Shown here: in pieces, positions 1-6,433 of the stretch
Position numbering within the stretch: the first letter of the stretch is position 1
Layout: the number at the start of each line of letters is the position of its first letter
Assembly (NCBI GenBank): GCA_910578795.1
Contig: CAJTSD010000067.1
Span: 1-15,392 of the forward strand
DNA from: an uncultured Lachnospiraceae bacterium
GTDB taxonomy: Bacteria > Bacillota > Clostridia > Lachnospirales > Lachnospiraceae
DNA length: 15,392 nucleotides
Direction of reading: 5' to 3'
Made by a program: the position numbers and the translations under genes
Notes under the pieces: generated by a model
Seen by the model: the letters and a program-made list of their open reading frames with translations, nothing else
What the model was told of the DNA's origin: nothing
Databases searched by the model: none

Positions 1-572
1 CGGCGTATGCGATGCTGCAATTGGGTGCAGGAAACAGTGAAATGAGTGTCGGACTTACGACATTGATTCTTTCGATTTTTTCGATTACATCCATCACATA
101 TGATGAGTACGAGAACGGAATGCCGTTTTTGTTTACGCTGCCGATTACGCGCAGAGAATATGTGCGGGAAAAATATGTTTTTGGATTTGCGCTTGCGACG
201 ATAACGTGGGTGGTTATGAGTGTCATCTGCTTTTCCTTTGAGTACTTTGTGTGGACGGAATCTGTAAATGCTTTGCCGGAAAAACTGGCTTTTACGGTGG
301 CGTATCTGTTGGTGGTTTATTTTATGGTGGCATTTGAAATCGCAATGAAATTAAAGTTTGCGGAGCGCAGCGGGCTTGCAACAATGATTATTATGGCGGT
401 TATGGGCGCGCTGATTGTGTTGGTTTATTCGACGTTTGATTTGGGTACAAAGCTGATAGACACAAAGTTTTTGGAGGCGAAGCTGTTCATCGGAATGGCA
501 GTTGTTTTTGCGACGATGATTTATGGGTTTTACCGCTGGGCGGTTCGGATTATGGAGGGGCGGGAGTTGTAA
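1..572 (+). CDS. ABC-2-type permease subunit, copy 1 (5' end outside window)
   Basis: This is the C-terminal 190 or so residues of an integral membrane protein. The frame is open from base 3, and aligning it to copies 2 and 3 shows that its true start lies upstream of the window; the ATG at 12 is internal. It has hydrophobic segments separated by the block ITYDEYENGMPFLFTLPI, which recurs in all three copies, and it ends in RIMEGREL. Such proteins are usually the membrane half of a small ABC-2-type exporter whose ATPase is encoded next door. No ATPase is visible here, so it may lie upstream. The substrate is unknown. Copy 1 is clearly closer to copy 2 than to copy 3, including a nearly identical DNA stretch around 345-385. 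The ABC-2 assignment is by topology and family resemblance. Confidence 0.75.
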   Translation, partial: AYAMLQLGAGNSEMSVGLTTLILSIFSITSITYDEYENGMPFLFTLPITRREYVREKYVFGFALATITWVVMSVICFSFEYFVWTESVNALPEKLAFTVAYLLVVYFMVAFEIAMKLKFAERSGLATMIIMAVMGALIVLVYSTFDLGTKLIDTKFLEAKLFIGMAVVFATMIYGFYRWAVRIMEGREL

Positions 573-707
573 GTGCTGTTTCAATGGTATCGCGGCTTGG
601 AAGAGTTTTATGCGGAAGAATCGCAACATGTTACGGCGGAGAACAACAGTTTGGGTTTCAGGCTGAGGCAAAGGCTGTTTTGCGGAGAAAATGGAGGATT
701 TTTATGA
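573..707 (+). other. Possible 44-codon ORF between permease copies 1 and 2
   Basis: A GTG codon directly follows the stop of permease copy 1 and opens a 44-aa frame. Its TGA overlaps the ATG of copy 2 in the ATGA arrangement typical of translational coupling. GGGAG at 562-566 lies 6 bases upstream of the GTG. The peptide is hydrophilic (it contains FYAEESQHVTAEN) and I recognise no family. It could be a real coupled peptide, the tail of a deleted gene, or chance readthrough sequence, because it shares the frame of copy 1. Confidence 0.2.
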
Positions 708-1345
708 AAGGGTTACTGATAAAAGACTTGAAGCTGATAAAAACATGCGGACTTTTTCCAATGCTTGCCCTTGCGGTTTTTGTGATACTGCAATTGGGCG
801 CAGGAAACGGTGAAATGGGTGTTGGGCTTACGATATTGATTCTTTCCATATTTTCGATTACATCAATTACATATGACGAGTACGACAACGGAATGCCGTT
901 TCTGCTTACGCTGCCGATTACGCGCAAGAAATATGTGCAGGAAAAATATGTTCTTGGATTTGGACTGATAACGGTGGCGTGGGTTACTATGAGTGTAATT
1001 TGTTTTGCTTATGAATACTTTACGCAGGCGAATTTCGTAAATGCTTTTTCGCAAAAACTGGTTGTTACGGTGACGTATCTGTTTGCGGTTTATTTTATGA
1101 TAGCATTTGAAATTGCAATGAAATTAAAGTTCGCGGAGCGCAGCGGGCTTGCGACAATATTGATTATGGCAGTTATGGGCACGCTGGCTGTGCTGCTTCA
1201 GGTAACGTTTGACTTCAGCTTGGAGATGGTGATTGCGGAGTATTTGGGGGTAGAACTGCTGATTGCGGCAGCAGTCGTTTTTGCGGCAGTGATTTATGGG
1301 CTTTATTGGTGGTCGGTTCGGATTATGGAGAGGCGGGAGTTGTAA
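704..1345 (+). CDS. ABC-2-type permease subunit, copy 2
   Basis: This 213-aa integral membrane protein belongs to the same family as its two neighbours and is exactly as long as copy 3. The start chosen is ATG 704 (MKGLLIKDLK), behind GGAGG at 693-697 and matching the N-terminus of copy 3. The open frame extends further upstream to 584 but that part has no homology to the paralogues. There are about six hydrophobic segments: near residues 17-30, 38-54, 84-103, 120-138, 148-165 and 185-203. The conserved TYDEY-x-NGMPFL-x-TLPI loop is at about residues 57-72. It presumably pairs with an ABC ATPase upstream of the window as an exporter; the substrate is unknown. The GREL or RREL ending of copies 1 and 2 and their similar DNA suggest duplication followed by selection on the protein. 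Confidence 0.8.
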   Translation: MKGLLIKDLKLIKTCGLFPMLALAVFVILQLGAGNGEMGVGLTILILSIFSITSITYDEYDNGMPFLLTLPITRKKYVQEKYVLGFGLITVAWVTMSVICFAYEYFTQANFVNAFSQKLVVTVTYLFAVYFMIAFEIAMKLKFAERSGLATILIMAVMGTLAVLLQVTFDFSLEMVIAEYLGVELLIAAAVVFAAVIYGLYWWSVRIMERREL

Positions 1346-1415
1346 TTGGGATTTATTCATAAATGTAAAAATTCACGGAGCATGGAAAGCGTGATATAAT
1401 GGGGGATTCATTTTT

Positions 1416-2057
1416 ATGAAAGGTTTATTCATCAAAGACCTTAAATTATTGAAAAAGCGAGGGATTTTTATACTGGTATTGATTGCGGGTTATATGGTTT
1501 TTTATTTGGGGACTGTCAGCATGGAACTGGCTGTTGGGTTTGCAACATTGATGATTTCGGCTTTTTCGCTCACAACATTTACGTATGACGAATACGAGAA
1601 CGGAATGCCGTTTTTATTCACCCTGCCAATCCGTAGAATTGATTATGTGCGTGAAAAATATATACTTGGTTTTCTTATGGCTACGGTTACATGGATTATT
1701 GCGGGGACGGAATGCTTCCTTTTTGACAGTTTTATTTGGACAGATCATGCTAGGGATTTTTGGGATAAACTGGCGGTTTGTGCGGTATATTTAGTTGCTG
1801 TATATTTTATAATAGCGCTCTATATAGCGTTGAAGCTAAGGTTTGTGGAAAGAAGCTTGATTGTTATAACGATTGTTTCGACAATGATTCTTGTGTTTTG
1901 GACAGTTGTATTTATTGAATTTGAGTATGGGGTAAGCTTTTTGGAATTGGGCTTTAATTGGAATTTTGTAGGGATAGCTGCAGTGATTGTACTGTTTACA
2001 CTGACAGTTATTTTGTACTGGTGGTCGGTACGGATTATGGAGATGCGGGAGTTGTAA
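1416..2057 (+). CDS. ABC-2-type permease subunit, copy 3
   Basis: This is a 213-aa membrane protein starting MKGLFIKDLK, with a G-rich ribosome binding site (GGGGG, 1401-1405) 10 bases before the ATG. It keeps the family block TYDEYENGMPFLFTLPI at residues 56-72 and the terminal motif YWWSVRIMEMREL, with several hydrophobic segments between. It is the most diverged of the three tandem copies. The gap to copy 2 is 70 bp, with no convincing terminator, so the three genes probably share a transcript. By family it is the membrane-spanning half of an ABC-2 exporter; the substrate and partner ATPase are not visible. Three equal-sized paralogues in a row could form hetero-oligomeric transporters or separate transporters sharing one ATPase. 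Confidence 0.8.
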   Translation: MKGLFIKDLKLLKKRGIFILVLIAGYMVFYLGTVSMELAVGFATLMISAFSLTTFTYDEYENGMPFLFTLPIRRIDYVREKYILGFLMATVTWIIAGTECFLFDSFIWTDHARDFWDKLAVCAVYLVAVYFIIALYIALKLRFVERSLIVITIVSTMILVFWTVVFIEFEYGVSFLELGFNWNFVGIAAVIVLFTLTVILYWWSVRIMEMREL

Positions 2058-2061
2058 TTGC

Positions 2062-2211
2062 AAATTTAGACAGCGGAGCAGCGGTGTCCATTATAGGATT
2101 GGAACGGTTTGGCAGGGAATTGCAGGAAGCAATATCGCAGAATTAGCCTGCAAATACTATCTGTCAGAAAAAAGCATACAACGTATCCTGAGAAAACAAA
2201 AGTATTCTTGA
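2062..2211 (+). pseudogene. Remnant of a helix-turn-helix gene (C-terminus only)
   Basis: Just after permease copy 3 a frame without a usable start encodes a peptide whose end contains IAELACKYYLSEKSIQRIL and then a TGA at 2209. The pattern LA-x3-YYLSEKSI-x-RIL is a classic helix-turn-helix, as in the C-terminal DNA-binding part of small Mor-like or CD3324-like clostridial proteins. The N-terminal part is missing and I see no start codon or ribosome binding site, so this looks like a leftover 3' end. The family assignment is from motif memory. Confidence 0.4.
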
Positions 2212-2447
2212 AAAATAGACAAACAATAGGAATATCTTTTCGTGAAAATGTGAGTTGATACCGGGGGACTGCCGCAAAATATGGTAGTTGCTTAGTAGAG
2301 GCTCATATTTTTTTATAAAAAAGCGTGGGGTGGAAGGTGGGATTAAAATATGTTACGCTATAAAACGAAAAAAATAACAGCTTGATTACAATGAAGCTGT
2401 TGCATGGCAATGCAGCGATTATTATAGCCAACAAAGGAGACGGATTT
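2212..2447 (+). other. Non-coding interval with two small hairpins in the methyltransferase leader
   Basis: No gene is supported here. AACAGCTT (2376-2383) pairs perfectly with AAGCTGTT (2394-2401) around a 10-base loop. TGCAT (2401-2405) and ATGCA (2410-2414) form a second small stem that shares one base with the first. Both lie between a TATAAA box (2359-2364) and the ribosome binding site of the methyltransferase. There is no T run, so these are not terminators. A T-rich tract near 2309-2316 follows a weak stem (ACTGCC 2268-2273 with GGTAGT) but is too far from it to be a convincing terminator. Confidence 0.3.
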
Positions 2448-3377
2448 ATGGATTATAGCAGAAAAATATCGGAGCGTTTGTGGAATATGCCGGATAAAGG
2501 TGAATTGGAAAGCCACCGAAAGGAAACCTTTATTGATGACATTATTCAAAAAAGTCATATAGAAAAGGAACTGCTCTCCCATTTAGATGGAATAAAGAAG
2601 GTGTTTGACGGCGGTGCAGAATGCGGAAGATTTTCCATTCTCCTTGCAAAAAAAGGCTGTGAGGTTACACATTTTGATATATCACAGTCTATGATAGATA
2701 AGGCAATGGAATTGGCGGAAAAAGAAGGAGTTCTTGATAAAATAACCTTTGTGAAGGGCGCATTGGAAGATTTGAAAGATTTCAATGATAAATCCTTTGA
2801 TATGGTGATTTCCTTTGATGCTCCTATTTCGTATACTTATCCCAATCAGAAAAAAGTTATTGGTGAACTCATACGAATATGCCGCAAACGAATTATGATA
2901 AGTGTATCAAGTCGTTTGGGCTATCTTCCATATTTGGCAAATCCGATACAAAAAAATCAATTCATATTAGATGAAACCTGTGACGATCCGTTTGTAAAAT
3001 GGTGCATTGGTAATAAGGCAAATGCAATTGAAGCCTTCCATTTCAGCAAAGCTTCCGTTATAAATCTGTATAAGGAAGGGCTTATGGGAGGGGACAGTGA
3101 GATTGCCAAGTATGAAGATGGAGGTACACCGTGGTGTATCACATACACTTTTATGCCCGATGAATTGGAGGATATACTCAAAACTTACGGAGTAAAGAAT
3201 ATTAAACTGGCAGGTCCCGGCGCATATGCAAGAACGATTCCAAATGAATTGCTTGTAAAGATCATGAATGATTCAAAACAGCGTTCTGATTTTTTGGATT
3301 TTTGCCATTTATATGACTCTAATCCGTTTGTATGCGGCATGGGAAAAGATAACCTGTTTGCCCAAGGCGAACTATGA
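2448..3377 (+). CDS. Class I SAM-dependent methyltransferase
   Basis: This 309-aa cytoplasmic protein has a Rossmann-type SAM-binding core. Motif I is VFDGGAECGRFSILLA (residues 52-67). An acidic residue at the end of strand 2 (HFDIS, D77) would bind the ribose hydroxyls, and the motif near residues 117-129 is FDMVISFDAPISY. The start is ATG 2448, behind AAAGGAG at 2433-2439 with an 8-base gap. The frame is open from 2382, but that stretch has no ribosome binding site and overlaps leader hairpins. Motif I reads DGGAECG where D-x-G-x-G-x-G is usual, so the sixth position carries C instead of the common G or N. The methyl acceptor cannot be told; the long C-terminal half (about residues 140-309) is probably substrate-specific. 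It appears monocistronic. Confidence 0.8.
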   Translation: MDYSRKISERLWNMPDKGELESHRKETFIDDIIQKSHIEKELLSHLDGIKKVFDGGAECGRFSILLAKKGCEVTHFDISQSMIDKAMELAEKEGVLDKITFVKGALEDLKDFNDKSFDMVISFDAPISYTYPNQKKVIGELIRICRKRIMISVSSRLGYLPYLANPIQKNQFILDETCDDPFVKWCIGNKANAIEAFHFSKASVINLYKEGLMGGDSEIAKYEDGGTPWCITYTFMPDELEDILKTYGVKNIKLAGPGAYARTIPNELLVKIMNDSKQRSDFLDFCHLYDSNPFVCGMGKDNLFAQGEL

Positions 3378-3453
3378 TTCTTTAGGCAGATTTGCATAGA
3401 AAACAGAAGAGAGGAGAACGTTTTTTAATGACCACACCCGTTTATTTTGCATA

Positions 3454-3515
3454 GCATGGCTATTGCATACAACGATCGAAAATAAAGTAAAATAAACCAA
3501 TGTAATAGCCCATGC
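3454..3515. repeat. Imperfect inverted repeat between methyltransferase and DUF1062 gene
   Basis: GCATGGCTATTGCAT (3454-3468) is complementary to ATGTAATAGCCCATGC (3500-3515) with one bulge and one mismatch, around a 31-base A-rich loop. There is no T run on either side. It could be a fold-back relic of a small mobile element or a regulatory stem. A tiny ORF with a good ribosome binding site (start 3428) ends just before it after 8 codons and looks like debris. Confidence 0.4.
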
Positions 3516-3545
3516 ATCATGACATAAAATGAACAGGAGATGCAT

Positions 3546-4130
3546 ATGTGCTATTTAATAAAAATTGAATATGAAATGATACTGGAGGATTCCCTTTGGA
3601 TTATCAGGAATTGCCCTAAATGCGGCGGAAAGACACATTATAAAAACACAAAAAAGTTTCGTATCAATGCGAATGGGAATAAACTGGATATTTGGTTAAT
3701 CTATCAATGTGCGGAATGCAAACATATGTTTAAGCTTACAATTTATGAACGCAGGAAGGCTTCTTCTATATCAAAAGAAGAATATCAGCGTTTTTTAGAT
3801 AATGATGAACGGCTTGCGGAACTGTATGGTAAAAATATGCAGTTGTTTGGGACAAATAAAGCGAACATTGATTTTGACAGACTGCACTATGATTTTGTTA
3901 AGCTGCATGAAACCACAGAAAGCAGCAGATTGGAAGAGCAGATTATTATCACGATAAAGAATCCTTGTCAAATAAAGATTCGTTCAGAAAAACAGATTGC
4001 TATGGTTTTAGGGCCATCCCGAAATCAGGTTAAAGGTCTGTTGGCAAATGGTGAGATAGAAATAAAGCTGGAATTACGACAGTCCCTTTCTTTCGGTATC
4101 AGCCCTTGTCTGTTTCCTATGGTTCTATAA
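3546..4130 (+). CDS. DUF1062 family zinc-ribbon protein
   Basis: This 194-aa protein has two CxxC pairs, CPKC (C23, C26) and CAEC (C55, C58), that would form a zinc ribbon. Around them are blocks I associate with DUF1062: IRNCPKCG, FRINANGNKLDIWLIYQC and TIYERR. The molecular function of this family is unknown. The start is set at ATG 3546 because GGAG at 3536-3539 is 6 bases upstream; the in-frame ATG at 3540 touches the ribosome binding site. The middle is charged and helical. The region near residues 150-172 (RSEKQIAMVLGPSRNQVKGLL) resembles a small helix-turn-helix or S4-like segment. The last 20 residues (after EIEIKLELR) look unlike the family and may reflect an old frameshift near 4080. 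Confidence 0.75.
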   Translation: MCYLIKIEYEMILEDSLWIIRNCPKCGGKTHYKNTKKFRINANGNKLDIWLIYQCAECKHMFKLTIYERRKASSISKEEYQRFLDNDERLAELYGKNMQLFGTNKANIDFDRLHYDFVKLHETTESSRLEEQIIITIKNPCQIKIRSEKQIAMVLGPSRNQVKGLLANGEIEIKLELRQSLSFGISPCLFPMVL

Positions 4131-4171
4131 ATGGCATTTGCTGTTTTTCTGAAAATGTTAAATTGCGTTGC

Positions 4172-4200
4172 TTGTGGCAACGGGCAGTTTTGCCTACAAT
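4172..4200 (+). promoter_or_regulatory. Candidate sigma-A promoter for the XRE gene
   Basis: TTGTGG (4172-4177), a 17-base spacer and TACAAT (4195-4200) put the transcript start near 4207, just ahead of the AAAGGAGG ribosome binding site. The -35 box overlaps a perfect 6-bp stem (CGTTGC 4166-4171, GCAACG 4177-4182), which could be an operator or an RNA hairpin of upstream readthrough. The -35 box is weak. Confidence 0.35.
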
Positions 4201-4231
4201 AAGAGTGAAAATCGAAAGGAGGTTATCACGA

Positions 4232-4741
4232 ATGCTCAACGAAAATATTAAAACAATCAGAAAATCAAAGGGACTTTCACAACAGGAGCTTGCTGTCAGG
4301 CTGAATGTTGTGCGGCAGACCGTTTCGAAATGGGAACAAGGACTGTCCGTTCCCGATTCTGATATGTTAATTTCCTTATCGGAAGCGCTTGAAACACCCG
4401 TAAGTACGCTGTTGGGAGAAACTGTTGTCAAAACGGAAGCTGATACTTTAAAAGCCATTTCAGAAAAACTGGAGGTGATAAACCTGCAACTGGCACAAAG
4501 GAAAAGCACAAGAAGAAAAATGATTCAGTGGTCGCTTATTTCATTATGCGCAATCATAGTAATTGTTTTTCTAATCTTACTGAAGTTAGAAAGTCCTTAC
4601 TTGGGGTGGAATTATAGTGATCCCGAAACCGCTGTCCTTGGAGTGGCATTTCACTCATTGGAATGGCTGTTTGTCAGAGCAGCGCCGATTATCCTTATTG
4701 GTGCAACCATTGGAATTTTCTTAACATGGAAGAAAGAATAA
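4232..4741 (+). CDS. XRE-family transcriptional regulator with C-terminal membrane helices
   Basis: This 169-aa protein has an N-terminal HTH_3 domain (residues 5-59) with the typical signature KGLSQQELAVRLNVVRQTVS and KWEQGLSVPD. A charged linker follows (60-98), then two hydrophobic helices at about 99-118 and 148-165. Such proteins are common in Clostridia as regulators whose DNA-binding head is tethered to the membrane; the signal sensed is not known. The start is ATG 4232, behind AAAGGAGG (4215-4222) with a 9-base gap. The longer frame from 4106 overlaps the DUF1062 gene and has no such site. The gene probably has its own weak promoter. It may autoregulate, but no operator is obvious beyond the stem at 4166-4182. 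Confidence 0.85.
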   Translation: MLNENIKTIRKSKGLSQQELAVRLNVVRQTVSKWEQGLSVPDSDMLISLSEALETPVSTLLGETVVKTEADTLKAISEKLEVINLQLAQRKSTRRKMIQWSLISLCAIIVIVFLILLKLESPYLGWNYSDPETAVLGVAFHSLEWLFVRAAPIILIGATIGIFLTWKKE

Positions 4742-4791
4742 AAGGGTTTTATTTTTGGGGAAAAGTTCGGGCTTTAAGATTTTAAAACGGA

Positions 4792-4819
4792 TTGACTAAT
4801 ATTAGAAATAGGGTATTAT
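4792..4819 (+). promoter_or_regulatory. Sigma-A promoter upstream of the GNAT gene
   Basis: TTGACT (4792-4797), a 16-base spacer and TATTAT (4814-4819) differ from consensus at one position each. Transcription would start near 4826. GGTAA-GCT-TTACC at 4829-4841 is a short inverted repeat right at the expected start and could be an operator. Confidence 0.6.
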
Positions 4820-4866
4820 ATTATTAATGGTAAGCTTTACCGCAAAGAGGGCTGTCAAAAGCGTTA

Positions 4867-4905
4867 ATGGAATTACTACACAAATGGTTATGTAGAAACG
4901 CATAG
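4867..4905 (+). other. Possible 12-codon leader ORF ahead of the GNAT gene
   Basis: ATG 4867 opens MELLHKWLCRNA and stops at TAG 4903-4905. The codons run across the left arm, the loop and the start of the right arm of the terminator-like hairpin at 4882-4911. The only ribosome binding site candidate (AGAGGG, 4846-4851) is 15 bases away, which is long, so translation is uncertain. Confidence 0.25.
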
Positions 4906-4913
4906 CCATTTTT
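4882..4913 (+). terminator. Terminator-like hairpin in the GNAT leader (attenuator candidate)
   Basis: AAATGGTTATG (4882-4892) pairs with CATAGCCATTT (4901-4911) with a single G-U pair and an 8-base loop. The 3' arm runs into TTTTT (4909-4913). It lies about 55 bases after the predicted transcript start and upstream of the GNAT gene, so it would stop transcription unless prevented. It is A/T-rich and so of moderate strength. Confidence 0.45.
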
Positions 4914-4922
4914 CACGAGGAG

Positions 4923-5015
4923 ATGAGTTTCACAGTTTTTAAAATCGAAGTAAATGGAAAGTTATTAGGTGTTTCGAATTTTAATTTGATGATACCTGTT
5001 GAAGAAGCAGATTAA
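4923..5015 (+). CDS. Small ORF, 30 aa, unknown
   Basis: ATG 4923 gives MSFTVFKIEVNGKLLGVSNF and ten more residues. AGGAG abuts the ATG with no spacer, so initiation would be poor. The peptide looks like the first strands of a larger beta-rich protein and may be what remains of a deleted gene, or a peptide translated on the way to the GNAT gene 30 bp downstream. I recognise no family. Confidence 0.25.
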   Translation: MSFTVFKIEVNGKLLGVSNFNLMIPVEEAD

Positions 5016-5045
5016 ATTACAATCGGAAATGGGAGAGATAAAGAT

Positions 5046-5507
5046 ATGATTATCAGGGTGGCAAATACGAACGACATTGAACAGCTAAGACATTTGTACG
5101 CTGAATTAGAGAATGACGCCGTAAAATATCAACCACAACATTTTGTAGTAGGCTTTCGCAGCGATGACTTTTTTCAAGCGATATTCGAAAGCAGCAATCA
5201 GGATATTCTTGTGGCAGAAATTGACGGAACAGTTGTAGGGTTTTCCCATGTTATGATATTGAAACAGAAAAATATAGCGTGTTTAAAACCGCAGACCGCA
5301 GTTTATATACAGGATATGGACGTTTTGAAGTATGAGAGAAGCAAAGGAATCGGAACGCTTCTCATAAATGCCAGTAAAGAATATGGAAAAAGAAGAGGGG
5401 CGGATTTTATCCGAACGGAGGTTTTTCCACAAAATATTGACGGAATAAGATTTTATGAAAGAAATGGTTTTTGTGAAATGATGAAAACGATTGAGTGTCA
5501 ATTGTAA
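5046..5507 (+). CDS. GNAT-family N-acetyltransferase
   Basis: This 153-aa protein would transfer the acetyl group of acetyl-CoA to an amine on an unidentified small molecule or protein. The acetyl-CoA pyrophosphate loop is visible as ERSKGIGTLL (R98-x-x-G101-x-G103, motif A). Motif B is IDGIRFYERNGF (residues 131-142). The strand ILVAEIDGTVVGFSHV (54-69) is the usual beta-2/3 hairpin. Length is normal for a single-domain GNAT. The start ATG 5046 has GGGAG at 5031-5035, 10 bases away. The upstream strong promoter and terminator-like hairpin suggest regulated readthrough. The family includes aminoglycoside, streptothricin and polyamine acetyltransferases; nothing here fixes the substrate. Confidence 0.85.
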   Translation: MIIRVANTNDIEQLRHLYAELENDAVKYQPQHFVVGFRSDDFFQAIFESSNQDILVAEIDGTVVGFSHVMILKQKNIACLKPQTAVYIQDMDVLKYERSKGIGTLLINASKEYGKRRGADFIRTEVFPQNIDGIRFYERNGFCEMMKTIECQL

Positions 5508-5664
5508 TTGACAACTTTCCAATGATAAAATTTTTAGTTTGTCTGTTTCAAGATAATTGTTATAAATCAAACAGCCCGATGCAGAGGAAATATGCCACTG
5601 AAGTAGCGCATGGCGAGTAGGGAAGATTTCTTTCCTGCCCGATTTCAAAAAAATGGATACATCT
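5508..5664. other. Non-coding interval after the GNAT gene
   Basis: I see no credible gene. The segment 5571-5648, bounded by GCCCGAT at 5575-5581 and again at 5638-5644, gives an open frame on the minus strand reading ...HALLQWHISSASGCLIYNN. I associate similar spurious peptides with a repeat scattered between genes in Lachnospiraceae. That is memory and not proof. No clear terminator for the GNAT gene is present. Confidence 0.25.
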
Positions 5665-5693
5665 TTGTGAACCAGTTAATTGTATGCTATAAT
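5665..5693 (+). promoter_or_regulatory. Strong sigma-A promoter with extended -10
   Basis: TTGTGA (5665-5670), a 17-base spacer and TATAAT (5688-5693) preceded by TG (5685-5686). Transcription would start near 5700 and run into the decayed gene at 5759 and then the gene at 5993. Confidence 0.6.
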
Positions 5694-5758
5694 TTCAATA
5701 TCGCATGGAGCGCATATTAAAAACAATATCAAATATATGTCGAAATAAAGTAATCAAA

Positions 5759-5929
5759 GGCGGCAATTACATAAACGTAGAAGAATTATTGAGGGTAATC
5801 AGCCGATATGGGTGGAAGGCGACGAACTTGGCGAGGACGAATGGGTAATGTGGAGGTTGCTTCTCGCACCAGGTTTCCGATGAGGAAATCGCGAAACTGG
5901 AGAATGCCTTGGATGGGAAAGTTATCTGA
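5759..5929 (+). pseudogene. Frameshifted small gene, family unknown
   Basis: Three short protein-like stretches lie in successive frames: GGNYINVEELL (from about 5759), then EGNQPIWVEGDELGEDEWV (5790-5847), then VSDEEIAKLENALDGKVI with TGA at 5927-5929. They read as one acidic protein of about 55-60 aa or more, broken by two single-base shifts, near 5790 and between 5850 and 5872. Downstream of a strong promoter, this was probably once the first gene of a small operon. I cannot name the family. Confidence 0.4.
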
Positions 5930-5992
5930 GGATAAGCAAGTGCGCTGAATATGTTTCCTATTCTTGGCAGGGTGATGCAGGAGGATACTGAT

Positions 5993-6370
5993 GTGAGCCA
6001 GTTTATGATGTGTAAATCAAAATCCGATTTAAAGCAATATGGAGGAAAGCAAATTAATTATGAAAAGGAAAATAGAGGACTATATCAATCCGCATTAAAT
6101 AAGCATTATCCAAACGCAGAATATTCTGACATTTGGGTAATAGAAGGCATTCATGATTTATGCAATGAGGTATTGGATTATAATAGATTTATAAGTTCGA
6201 ACTTATATCATATCTTGAATGAGTTATATGATTTATGTGAATGGATAATCATGTGGTACGGGGGAGAATTTGACAATTTGCAAGAAGTATGTACAAAAGA
6301 GGAATTGATGGATATTGTTAAGCATTGTATCGGAGCTCCTTGTTGTGAGATTTATGTCAGGGCAAAATGA
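5993..6370 (+). CDS. Hypothetical protein, 125 aa
   Basis: I do not recognise this protein. The start is set at GTG 5993 because GGAGG at 5980-5984 lies 8 bases upstream. The frame is open back to ATG 5951 (no ribosome binding site), and ATGs at 6005 and 6008 are alternatives. The protein is soluble and mildly acidic, with aromatic-rich helices: IWVIEGIHDLCNEVL, LYHILNELYDLCEWIIMWYGG. It ends CIGAPCCEIYVRAK with three clustered cysteines. It lies 63 bp upstream of the 321-aa gene and could share the transcript from the promoter at 5665. Small helical proteins beside another helical protein of this kind can be immunity proteins, but nothing here proves that. Confidence 0.5.
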   Translation: MSQFMMCKSKSDLKQYGGKQINYEKENRGLYQSALNKHYPNAEYSDIWVIEGIHDLCNEVLDYNRFISSNLYHILNELYDLCEWIIMWYGGEFDNLQEVCTKEELMDIVKHCIGAPCCEIYVRAK

Positions 6371-6433
6371 TTATCAGCAATGAACCAAAATCAGGATTCG
6401 AAAAGTGTGAAAATGAGGATAGGAGAAAGAGGC

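Noticed and set aside
1372..1400. TTCACG-17-TATAAT as a promoter for permease copy 3
   Set aside because: Transcription would start at about 1407, after the GGGGG ribosome binding site, so it could not drive normal translation of the gene.
3428..3454. 8-codon ORF with good ribosome binding site (MTTPVYFA) as a leader peptide for DUF1062
   Set aside because: The inverted repeat that follows has no T run and the DUF1062 gene has its own adjacent site, so control by attenuation is not supported.
5283..5648. 121-aa minus-strand ORF across the GNAT gene
   Set aside because: It overlaps a clear acetyltransferase gene, has no ribosome binding site and no domain.
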